Below are positions 49,328 through 56,957 of a stretch of DNA of 64,000 bases, piece after piece. Location: positions 1 to 64,000 of the forward strand of contig CAYNYF010000002.1 of assembly GCA_964401385.1 (NCBI GenBank). The letters are read 5' to 3'. Origin of the DNA: CAYNYF01 sp964401385. Lineage in GTDB: Bacteria; Planctomycetota; Phycisphaerae; SM23-33. Made by a program: the position numbers and the translations under genes. Under the pieces are notes generated by a model, which did no database searches, was not told where the DNA came from, and saw only the letters and a list, made by a program, of their open reading frames with translations. Every line of letters starts with the position of its first letter. Position 1 is the stretch's first letter.

Positions 49328-49658
49328 GCAGCAACTGAGAGAGGAGTTCCGCCGGGCCATCGACGAACTGGTCAAGCCGCCCGTGCTGGTGGGGGCGAAT
49401 TGGCTTCGGTCGTGCCCCAGCGGCAAGCCGGCCGATTTCCAGTTCATGGGCACGGGAAAGATGGCCAAGGCCACCGGCAAAGCGCCCAGGCGCATTGCAC
49501 GCGGCCTCCTGAAGATAGTGAAGCTCAAGGAAATAGGACTGCGGGCCGAGCTCGCGCCCAACGGGACCATCAACCTCTGGAAGGTCAAGTCGCCCAAGAA
49601 GCCCCCATCCGGGAGCAAGGAAAAGAAAGGGTCCCAGGCCGAAAACGGCAAGCCGTAA
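49317..49658 (+). CDS. small basic protein of unknown function between rsfS and argS
   Basis: 113 residues, start ATG 49317, overlapping the rsfS end by 11 bases and ending 12 bases before argS, so it is probably translated in the same operon. N-terminus helical (DLEQQLREEFRRAIDELVKP). The middle contains two or three predicted strands (GLRAELAPNGTINLWKVK). The tail is Lys/Ser rich (SPKKPPSGSKEKKGSQ). No known family recognised. Composition and position suggest an RNA- or ribosome-associated role, which is only an inference from neighbours. Confidence 0.6.
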   Translation: MDLEQQLREEFRRAIDELVKPPVLVGANWLRSCPSGKPADFQFMGTGKMAKATGKAPRRIARGLLKIVKLKEIGLRAELAPNGTINLWKVKSPKKPPSGSKEKKGSQAENGKP

Positions 49659-49670
49659 GCGTCCGCTCGC

Positions 49671-51512
49671 ATGAACATTCGTCGGCAGCTTGAAGATCGT
49701 CTGCGAGACGCCCTCGCGACCGCCACGGGCAAGCCGGACCTTCCCGCCCTCATCACCCCGTCAACCCGCCCGGAATTCGGCGACTATCAGGCCAATGGCG
49801 TGATGCCCGCGGCCAAGGCGATCGGCACCAACCCGCGCAAGCTCGCGGAGAAGGTGCTGGCCGCCGCCGGTCTGTCCGATCTGGCCGAAAGCGCCGAGGT
49901 CGCCGGGCCGGGGTTCATCAACATCCGCCTCGGCGACGACTGGCTGGGGCAGCGACTCGTCGAACTGGCCGGCGACGGACGCCTGGGAGCGGAGAGCCCC
50001 GACAGGCCGCAGACGATCGTGGTCGACTATTCCGCCCCCAACCTCGCCAAGGAGATGCACGTCGGCCACCTTCGCTCCACCATCATCGGAGACGCCCTGA
50101 CTCGCGTCCTGGAGTTCCTCGGCCACAACGTCATCCGACAGAACCACGTCGGCGACTGGGGAACGCAGTTCGGGATGCTCGTGGCGAACTGGGACGACAT
50201 GGTCCGGGGCAAGACGAGGGCGCCGGACGGAGATTACGGTCCGAAGTCCGCCTACGTCGGAATCGAAGACATGGAGGAGTTCTATCGAGAGGCAAAGAAG
50301 AAGTTCGACACGGACCCCGAGTTCCAGGCCCGCGCCCGACAAGCCGTGGTCGACCTTCAGACCGGCAAACAACAAGTGCTGGGCAAATGGCAGAAGGTCG
50401 TCTCGGAATCGCTTTCGCACGTCGCAACGGTGTATCGTCGCGTTGGAGTCGGACTCTACGAAGACCACGAGCGCGGGGAGAGCTACTACGGCGGACTCGT
50501 CCGGGATGAATTCGGAGGACACAAGTACTTACCCGGACGGAATATGCTGCCAAAGGTTGTCGAGGCCCTGCGGGCCAAGGGCCTGCTGGAAGAGTCCGAG
50601 GGCGCCCAGTGCGTTTTCGTCGATGAGTTCAAGGGCAAGGACGGCGAGCGGCTGCCGCTGATCGTCCAGAAGTCGGATGAAGGGTATCTCTATTCCACGA
50701 CGGACCTTGCGGCGATTTGGTTCCGCTGTGGGAAGGGCCAAGCCGCCGGGCAGGTCGATTGGAAGGCGGATCGGATCCTGTACGTGGTGGACGCCCGGCA
50801 GAGCCTGCACTTCCGCATGGTCTTCGCCGTCGCCCGCGCCGCCGGCTTCGCCCCGGAGGCGGTCCGCCTGGAGCACGTGGCCTTCGGGACGATGATGGGC
50901 GCTGACGGCCGGCCGTTCAAGACCCGTGAAGGCGGAACGGTCAAGCTTATCGACCTGCTGGACGAGGGCGAGAGCCGGGCAAAGGCCGTGGTCTTGGAAA
51001 AGAACCCCGAGCTGAATGGCGACGCGCGGGCCGACGAGATCGCCCGCATCGTCGGCATCGGTGCGATCAAGTACGCCGACCTGTCCCAGAACCGCACCAG
51101 TGACTACGTCTTCAGCTTCGACAAGATGCTCGCCCTGGACGGCAACACCGCCCCGTACATGCAGTACGCCTACGCCCGGATCCGCAGCATTTTCCGCAAG
51201 GGCGGTGAGACCGATTTCGACCCGGCCGGCGTGAAAATCGCCCTGGCCGCCCCGGCCGAACGAGTTCTGGCAGTCAAGCTGCTGCAATTCCCCGAGACGC
51301 TCCAGGCCGTTGCCGACGAGTGCCTGCCGAACCTCCTGTGCGCCTACCTGTACGACCTCGCCGTCGCCCTTACCAGGTTCTACGAGAACTGCCCCGTGCT
51401 CCAATCCCCCGAGCCGGTTCGCTCCAGCCGGCTGGCGCTGTGCGCCTTGACGGCCGGCCTCATCCGCACCGGGCTGGACCTCCTCGGCATCCAGACCGTC
51501 GAGCAGATGTAG
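49671..51512 (+). CDS. argS: arginyl-tRNA synthetase
   Basis: 613 residues, class I synthetase. The N-terminal Add1 domain (MNIRRQLEDRLRDAL, FGDYQANGVMPAAKAIG, PGFINIRL) is followed by the Rossmann core with VVDYSAPNLAKEMHVGHLRS, where HVGH is the HIGH motif. Then come FGTMMGADGRPFKTREGG in the region of the weak KMSK motif, and the DALR anticodon-binding domain at the C-terminus (ALTRFYENCPVL, GLDLLGIQTVEQM). The start is ATG 49671. Third gene of the rsfS operon. A perfect 10-bp hairpin lies 40 bases after the stop. Confidence 0.95.
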   Translation: MNIRRQLEDRLRDALATATGKPDLPALITPSTRPEFGDYQANGVMPAAKAIGTNPRKLAEKVLAAAGLSDLAESAEVAGPGFINIRLGDDWLGQRLVELAGDGRLGAESPDRPQTIVVDYSAPNLAKEMHVGHLRSTIIGDALTRVLEFLGHNVIRQNHVGDWGTQFGMLVANWDDMVRGKTRAPDGDYGPKSAYVGIEDMEEFYREAKKKFDTDPEFQARARQAVVDLQTGKQQVLGKWQKVVSESLSHVATVYRRVGVGLYEDHERGESYYGGLVRDEFGGHKYLPGRNMLPKVVEALRAKGLLEESEGAQCVFVDEFKGKDGERLPLIVQKSDEGYLYSTTDLAAIWFRCGKGQAAGQVDWKADRILYVVDARQSLHFRMVFAVARAAGFAPEAVRLEHVAFGTMMGADGRPFKTREGGTVKLIDLLDEGESRAKAVVLEKNPELNGDARADEIARIVGIGAIKYADLSQNRTSDYVFSFDKMLALDGNTAPYMQYAYARIRSIFRKGGETDFDPAGVKIALAAPAERVLAVKLLQFPETLQAVADECLPNLLCAYLYDLAVALTRFYENCPVLQSPEPVRSSRLALCALTAGLIRTGLDLLGIQTVEQM

Positions 51513-51551
51513 TCGAGCCCTCCGGCTCCGGCCGGCTGTGTCGGGCGGCGG

Positions 51552-51575
51552 CATGCTTCTGGAAGCAGAAGCATG
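51552..51575 (+). terminator. 10-bp perfect hairpin downstream of argS
   Basis: CATGCTTCTG (51552-51561), loop GAAG, CAGAAGCATG (51566-51575). There is no T-run, so it may act as a transcript-end stabiliser or weak terminator rather than a standard intrinsic terminator. Confidence 0.35.
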
Positions 51576-51594
51576 GCACCATCGCCCTAAGTCT

Positions 51595-51622
51595 TTGCGA
51601 AACCGACAAAAGCGGTTAGAAT
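51595..51622 (+). promoter_or_regulatory. putative promoter for the GH123-like secreted protein
   Basis: TTGCGA (51595-51600), 16 bases, TAGAAT (51617-51622). It leaves a leader of about 120 bases before ATG 51753. Confidence 0.45.
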
Positions 51623-51752
51623 ACGGGCTGTGCAGTGCTCGTCGACGGGACGATCACAACCCCAGCGGGAAACGAGGAGGAACAGGTCCGTCGGGCCTGC
51701 AACCAAGCCGCGGCAGCAGCGCCAAGAGGACCCGTTCTCAAAGGACCGCGCC

Positions 51753-54350
51753 ATGAAAAACAACCGAACGGACAGGATCCGATGTTTGGCCGGGGTAATC
51801 CTTCTGGCGGTGGGGGCCTTCTGCTGGGCCGACGAGCCCCCGCTGCCGGGCGACGCCAACAACGACGGCGCCGTAGATGGCGCCGACTACACCATCTGGG
51901 CCGACAACTACGAGCCCGGGGTGGCGGGCAAGACCTGGGAGCAGGGCGACTTCAACGGCGACGGCATCGTCGACGGCGGCGACTACACCATCTGGTCCGA
52001 CAACTACAACGCCGTCCCATTCCGCGCCGATATCCAGATCTACAATAACACCGGCTCCGCCAAGACGAATTGGCCGGTCCTGCTGACCGTCTGGAAGGTC
52101 TTCGGGGCGAACCTGGACCTGGACAAGCTCAATTCGGCCGGCTTTCACGTCTACGACCAGACGGGCGCGGAAGTCCCGCACATGATCCGGCCGATCCCGC
52201 CGGATTTCAGCCTGGGCAACGACGAGATCGTGTTCATCATCCCCCAGATGGCCGCCGGCCAGACGCTGAACTATCGCGTCACCAACACCTCCCTGCCGGG
52301 CATGACCCAGCAGATTAACCTGATCGACAACCCCAACAACATGCTGCCCAACGGCGGCTTCGAGACCGATACCGGCGGGGTGCCGACGGGCTACTACGTG
52401 GCCTCGGGCAGCGCGTCGACGATTTCGTACGACACCGCCACCAAGCACTCGGGAATGCGCTCGATGAAGCTGACCCTGCCGGTCGGCATGGCCGTCACGC
52501 TGAAGACTAGCGCCACCGTGCCCATCGGCCAGGGGCTGCATTACCACTTCAGCATCTGGGGCAAGACCGACAACCTCGCCTACACCGGCTACGGCTTCAC
52601 GGGCGGCGGCAGGATCCGGTTTGAATCGACGGCCTTCACCGGGCGGAGCGAGCTGACCCTTCGCGACTACCGCCCGTGGTTCTGTTACCGCTTCGATTCA
52701 GACGACCCCGACGCCTGGGGCGTTCCCTGCAACGGCTCCAAGGGCGTCGCCAGTCGCCAGGTCCGGCTGTCGCTGTCCGCCTACCAGGAGAACAAGCCCT
52801 TCCTGACCGGCACCCGGACCGGCAGGATCTGGCTCGACGAGGCGCTGCTGCTGGTCCAGCCGAAGATCACCGTGGACCGGCAGACGCCGCTGGCGAACGT
52901 GGCCAAGAAGGGGGCGGTGATCGTCGCCCGCCCGGTAAACATGCCGCGGTACAAGGCCTTCGCCCACGAGGCCGTCAGCAGCTTGAAGGCCTTCGCCATG
53001 CGCGGGCAGCGCCATCAGCTTCGCTTCGGCGTCCACGCCGTGCAGACGCTTCAGAACGTTCAGGTCTACGTCATGCCCCTGAACGGGCCCGGCGGGCAAC
53101 TGTCCGGCGGGAACCTGGATCTGGAGAGGCTGGGCAGCTTCGTCGAGGACTACGCAAGCCTGATCGAGCTGGCCGCCGGCAACACGGCCGAGTACCTGCT
53201 GGGCATCGACGTGCCGGCCGGCTTGCAGCCGGGGACGTACAAGGGCCTGGTCATCGTCACGGCCGGTACGCGGACGCTGGGCGTCCTGCCGTTGGAGATG
53301 GAGGTCCTGCCGATTGACGTACCGTCCATGGAGGGGACCTACGTGGGGGGCATCTACAACATCGGCTACCCACTGGATCGCGACGACCGATTCTACACCT
53401 GCTACGGCAAGGTGCGCTTCAACTTCCTGATGCTGTTCGATTACTTCTCGACGCACATGGGCGGAGATGAGATCGACCTGGCAGGCGCCCAGCAGCAGGT
53501 GGACAAGATGGCCACGCTGGCCCACGTCACCGGCGGCATCGGCTTGTACCGCGAGCCGAACATGAGCCGCGACCAGCCCCGGAAGTGGTACCAGATCGCC
53601 AGCAACACCGAGTTCGACCCGCTGGACCCCTACGGCAGCAGCACCACCGACCCGCAGTACATGAGCGGCTACCAGGACCTGGCCGAGCAGCTTGAGACGT
53701 ATGCAATCCAGCACAACTGGCCCGACATGATCTACATGGTCAGCGACGAGCCGGACAGAGCGGCCGACGTCGACCCGTCCATGGGCTGGCTGAACGATCG
53801 CCTGCCCAATGCCATCACCAACTGCGACACCCAGTACCACGACATGGTCAAGACCTGGAGTTGGTACAACATGCCGGTGCTGGACGATCCGGCCCACTGG
53901 ACCGGTCCGCTGATGTACGACTACGTTCGGGCCAATTCAGGACGGTTCGGCATCTGCGGGACGGCCTTGGGCCTGTCGGCCGGGCGCTACCAGCCGGGGT
54001 TGATGATGGCGTCTTCCGGGGCGTGCTACTGGCACTGGTGGCACACGCAAAGGGCCATCCAGGAGATCGGCGGGAAGGTGCTTCGGATGCACCACGTGGC
54101 GGCCATGGGCGCCGGCGCCAACGACCTGCGCTACTACCTGGTGCTGAAGGACAGGATCGCCAACTGCACCGACCCCGCCCTGGCAACCGCCGCCCAGGCC
54201 TGGCTGGACGACATCTTCTCCTTCTGCTCGGCCGATCACGACCGTCACCTGCTGCCTTACAACGGCGTGCCGGTCGACTGGGGCTACGACCGCTGGTATG
54301 ACGACTGGCGCTCCGACATGAAGGACATCATCCTCACGCTGCCACAGTAG
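51753..54350 (+). CDS. secreted protein with dockerin-like repeats and GH123/DUF4091-like region
   Basis: 865 residues. ATG 51753 is preceded by AAAGGA; the frame is open from 51630. Signal peptide CLAGVILLAVGAFCWA. Two calcium-loop repeats follow at once (GDANNDGAVDGADYTIWADN and GDFNGDGIVDGGDYTIWSDN), as in dockerin type I-like modules. A DUF2341-like beta domain (residues ~90-200, WPVLLTVWKVFGANLDL) and a carbohydrate-binding-like section come next. The C-terminal half (~520-860) contains a Asp-Glu pair in IYMVSDEPDRAAD, comparable to the catalytic pair of GH123 N-acetylgalactosaminidases and DUF4091. Probably an extracellular glycosidase, but the family assignment is by eye and the substrate is unknown. 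Confidence 0.7.
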   Translation: MKNNRTDRIRCLAGVILLAVGAFCWADEPPLPGDANNDGAVDGADYTIWADNYEPGVAGKTWEQGDFNGDGIVDGGDYTIWSDNYNAVPFRADIQIYNNTGSAKTNWPVLLTVWKVFGANLDLDKLNSAGFHVYDQTGAEVPHMIRPIPPDFSLGNDEIVFIIPQMAAGQTLNYRVTNTSLPGMTQQINLIDNPNNMLPNGGFETDTGGVPTGYYVASGSASTISYDTATKHSGMRSMKLTLPVGMAVTLKTSATVPIGQGLHYHFSIWGKTDNLAYTGYGFTGGGRIRFESTAFTGRSELTLRDYRPWFCYRFDSDDPDAWGVPCNGSKGVASRQVRLSLSAYQENKPFLTGTRTGRIWLDEALLLVQPKITVDRQTPLANVAKKGAVIVARPVNMPRYKAFAHEAVSSLKAFAMRGQRHQLRFGVHAVQTLQNVQVYVMPLNGPGGQLSGGNLDLERLGSFVEDYASLIELAAGNTAEYLLGIDVPAGLQPGTYKGLVIVTAGTRTLGVLPLEMEVLPIDVPSMEGTYVGGIYNIGYPLDRDDRFYTCYGKVRFNFLMLFDYFSTHMGGDEIDLAGAQQQVDKMATLAHVTGGIGLYREPNMSRDQPRKWYQIASNTEFDPLDPYGSSTTDPQYMSGYQDLAEQLETYAIQHNWPDMIYMVSDEPDRAADVDPSMGWLNDRLPNAITNCDTQYHDMVKTWSWYNMPVLDDPAHWTGPLMYDYVRANSGRFGICGTALGLSAGRYQPGLMMASSGACYWHWWHTQRAIQEIGGKVLRMHHVAAMGAGANDLRYYLVLKDRIANCTDPALATAAQAWLDDIFSFCSADHDRHLLPYNGVPVDWGYDRWYDDWRSDMKDIILTLPQ

Positions 54351-54370
54351 CAGCACAGGGCCCAACCGCC

Positions 54371-54391
54371 ACGTCTGCTGTTCGCAGACGT
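54371..54391. terminator. hairpin between convergent genes
   Basis: ACGTCTGC (54371-54378), loop TGTTC, GCAGACGT (54384-54391). This 8-bp perfect stem lies in the 62-base gap between the GH123-like gene and the convergent HEAT lipoprotein. It could serve both strands, but neither side has a clear T-run. Confidence 0.4.
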
Positions 54392-54412
54392 CTGCGCCCG
54401 GGCCGGAGCGGG

Positions 54413-55189
54413 CTAGGACGATTGATTTGTGCTGGCGGGTTGGCCGGTGGGGCGTTTTGGCTTGGTCACGCCGAACCAGTCCCACCAGGGCCTCTTGGGC
54501 TCCGGCGGCTTGGCGAAGGGATCAGCCTTGGCGGCGAGGACCCTCTGCCATTCGTCGGCCTCGGGGCCGGCGTCCTCGCCGGTCAGCTCCCGGAGGGCCT
54601 GACTCGCGCGAAAGCGGACGCCGTAGGCCGGGTCTTGCAAGCATACAAGCAGCGTCGCCAGTACCTCGCGCCGCTGGTAGTGACGAAGCGCCCCCGCGGC
54701 GGCGGCGCGGACATCGACGGAGTCGTCGGTCGTGGCCGCTTCGGAGAGGATCTTGACGGGCAAGTCGGCTTCCTCCCTGGCGCCGGCGGCTAGGTCGACC
54801 ATCCGATCCAGCGCCACGGCCGCATCCCACCGCACAACCGCGTCGGGGTCCTTCAGCGATGCCGCGACCACTTTGACGTACTTCACATTCCCCGACCGGC
54901 CGAGGGCCCGCAGGGCGGCGCTTCGGACGGTGGCGGCCGGGTCGCCCGTCATGGCCGCGTAGTAGGTCAGATACGGCTCCCGCCTGCCCCGGCCCTTGCC
55001 GGAAAGCTTTTCAACGGCCTGGCGGCGCAGGTCGGCGTCGCACGACTTGAGCATCTGCTTGACCAATTGGTCGCGCGACGGCCCGAACAGCCTGGTCATC
55101 AGTCTGCCGCGGGCTTTCCCATCACCGGAGCCGCACCCGGCCGCCGCAACCGCCGTCGCAAGAACAAGCAAGCGCGGGAAATACTTCAT
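54413..55189 (-). CDS. HEAT-repeat lipoprotein
   Basis: 258 residues. Signal peptide with lipobox AAGC (Cys19). Residues ~45-205 form four or five HEAT/PBS-lyase-like repeats (SAALRALGRSGNVKYVKVVA, VRWDAAVALDRMVDLAAGA, VRAAAAGALRHYQRREVLAT). The C-terminus is Pro/Trp-rich (PEPKRPWWDWFGVTKPKRPT). Expected to sit on the outer or inner membrane as a protein-binding scaffold. ATG 55189 overlaps the murI stop (ATGA). Last gene of the six-gene operon that begins with lgt, the enzyme that would lipidate it. Confidence 0.82.
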   Translation of the reverse strand: MKYFPRLLVLATAVAAAGCGSGDGKARGRLMTRLFGPSRDQLVKQMLKSCDADLRRQAVEKLSGKGRGRREPYLTYYAAMTGDPAATVRSAALRALGRSGNVKYVKVVAASLKDPDAVVRWDAAVALDRMVDLAAGAREEADLPVKILSEAATTDDSVDVRAAAAGALRHYQRREVLATLLVCLQDPAYGVRFRASQALRELTGEDAGPEADEWQRVLAAKADPFAKPPEPKRPWWDWFGVTKPKRPTGQPASTNQSS

Positions 55190-56058
55190 ATCTCTTGTGC
55201 TCCGCGTCCGCCGACCATGGGCAGGCAGGCGGCCAGTTCGTCGGTGCCGACCCAGGCCACCTCGCCGACCTCCCGGCCGGCGAAGCGTCGGGCTACCCTG
55301 GCAAATCGCTCCGGGTTGTCGGTGGAAAAGCATCGCAGCGTGCCGCTGGAGCGGGCGCTGAGCAGCCCGCTGTCGCACAGATGCGCCTGGATGCGCTCGG
55401 CGGCGGCCTGCCCGGGGTCCAGCAGCAGGGCCTCCGGGCCCATCAACTTGGCGATGGCGTCCGAAAGCAGCGGATAGTGCGTGCAGCCGAGAATGAGCAC
55501 GGCCGGACGGGCACGCTGGAGGTCGTGCAGGTAGTCGCTCAGGACGTGCAGCACGATGGGGTCGTCCTGCGACCGGCCCTCCTCGACGATCGGCACCAGC
55601 AGCGGGGCGGCGGCCGCCAGAACCCGGCAACTGCCGTCCAGCGCCCGAATCGCCCGCTGGTACGCCCCGGAGATGATGGTCGCCTCGGTGCCAATCACGC
55701 CGATGGTTCGCCCCTGGGCCAACTGGACGGCTCGCACCGCCGCCGGCTGGACGACCCCGATCACCGGCACGGGGCAAATCCGGCAGATCGCATCCAGTGC
55801 CACGGCCGAGGCCGTGTTGCACGCCACCACCAGCAGTTTCGGATCGAACCGCAGGAGAAAGGCCGCGTCCTGCAAGGCGAAGTCCCGAACGGTGCGGGCC
55901 GACTTGATGCCGTAGGGTACCCGGGCCGAATCGCCCAGATACACCACGTCTTCGGTCGGCATTCGCTCCAGCAGTTGCCTGACGACCGTCAGCCCGCCCA
56001 GGCCGGAATCGAAGACGGCGATCGGCCGCTCCGCGCTCTTGCTGGCTCCCGCGTCCAT
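55186..56058 (-). CDS. murI: glutamate racemase
   Basis: 290 residues. It makes D-glutamate for peptidoglycan. Catalytic features are complete: PIAVFDSGLGGLTVVRQL at the start, EDVVYLGDSARVPYG, the first catalytic cysteine in VACNTASAVALDA, and the second in ILGCTHYPLLSDAI. Substrate-binding serine and asparagine motifs are standard. The frame is open to 56331, overlapping the PHP gene, but the family starts at ATG 56058. The gene shows that the cell makes peptidoglycan. It is coupled to the HEAT lipoprotein by an ATGA overlap and lies 20 bases after the PHP gene. Confidence 0.92.
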   Translation of the reverse strand: MDAGASKSAERPIAVFDSGLGGLTVVRQLLERMPTEDVVYLGDSARVPYGIKSARTVRDFALQDAAFLLRFDPKLLVVACNTASAVALDAICRICPVPVIGVVQPAAVRAVQLAQGRTIGVIGTEATIISGAYQRAIRALDGSCRVLAAAAPLLVPIVEEGRSQDDPIVLHVLSDYLHDLQRARPAVLILGCTHYPLLSDAIAKLMGPEALLLDPGQAAAERIQAHLCDSGLLSARSSGTLRCFSTDNPERFARVARRFAGREVGEVAWVGTDELAACLPMVGGRGAQEI

Positions 56059-56078
56059 TCGAGCAACGAGAGTATCAG

Positions 56079-56933
56079 TCAAGGGGCAACTCTGGCAAGA
56101 AGTTGTTGCACGGCGGCCAGGGGGACCCTCGGCCGTCCAAGGCGGGCTTCCGGCTTGCCGGAGCCGTGGAAGTCCGAGCCGCCGGTCACCAGTAGGCTCA
56201 GGCGCCTGGCCAGACCCAGGTAGGCGCGGGTCTGGGCGGGGCTGTGGTCGGAGTGATAGACCTCGACGCCGTCCAGGCCGTAGCCGACCAGCCAGCGCAC
56301 GGCCCGCTCGAGCTGGGCGAAGTTGGCGCATTGAAGCTGCAAGGGGTGGGCCAGGATAGCCAGCCCGCCGGCGGCGTGAATGGCCTCGACCGCCTGGGCC
56401 GGCGCGAGCCGCTCCTTGTCAACGAAGGCCGCCGCCCCGTAGCCCAGGTAACGCCGGAAGGCCTCCGTGACGGTGCGGGCGTAGCCCTTCTGGCAGATGA
56501 GCTTGGCCATGTGCAACCGGCCCAGAACGGCCGTGTCGGAATCGGCACCGCCGGCAACCTGCCGGAGTTGGTCCATCGTCACGTCCACGCCCAAGGCCTG
56601 CAACTTGGCGATCATCTTGGGGTTTCGCTGGTTGCGCTGCTCCAGGAGGTCCCTCAGGGTTTCGGTCAAGACCGCCGAGGCCGGATCGAGCCCCAACCCG
56701 AGGATGTGCAGCGTTCCGCCGGAGAACCGGGCGGATATCTCCACGCCCGGGATGAAGCGAACGGGCAACCCCGCGGCGGCGCGGGCGGCCTCGGCCAAGC
56801 CGGCCAGCGTGTCGTGGTCGGTCAGCGCGATGGCCGCGAGGCGCTTGGACTCAGCTTGTTGGACCACTTCCGCGGGGGTTAGGTCCCCGTCGGACGCAAC
56901 GGAGTGGATGTGCAGGTCGACGAAATTTCGCAT
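56079..56933 (-). CDS. PHP-domain phosphoesterase (RNase AM/TrpH-like)
   Basis: 284 residues. PHP metal motifs are FVDLHIHSVASDGDLTP, ALTDHDTLAGLAEA and PGVEISARFSGGTLHILGLG, followed by GGLAILAHPLQL and GGSDFHGSGKP, which complete a three-metal centre. Relatives hydrolyse 3',5'-nucleoside bisphosphates or trim 5' ends of RNA. The substrate here is not provable. The ATG at 56933 directly precedes the motif. In the operon it lies between the TPR/HEAT protein and murI with short gaps (24 and 20 bases). Confidence 0.9.
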   Translation of the reverse strand: MRNFVDLHIHSVASDGDLTPAEVVQQAESKRLAAIALTDHDTLAGLAEAARAAAGLPVRFIPGVEISARFSGGTLHILGLGLDPASAVLTETLRDLLEQRNQRNPKMIAKLQALGVDVTMDQLRQVAGGADSDTAVLGRLHMAKLICQKGYARTVTEAFRRYLGYGAAAFVDKERLAPAQAVEAIHAAGGLAILAHPLQLQCANFAQLERAVRWLVGYGLDGVEVYHSDHSPAQTRAYLGLARRLSLLVTGGSDFHGSGKPEARLGRPRVPLAAVQQLLARVAP

Positions 56934-56957
56934 GTCGCGTGTGCAGCGGACCGAAAC

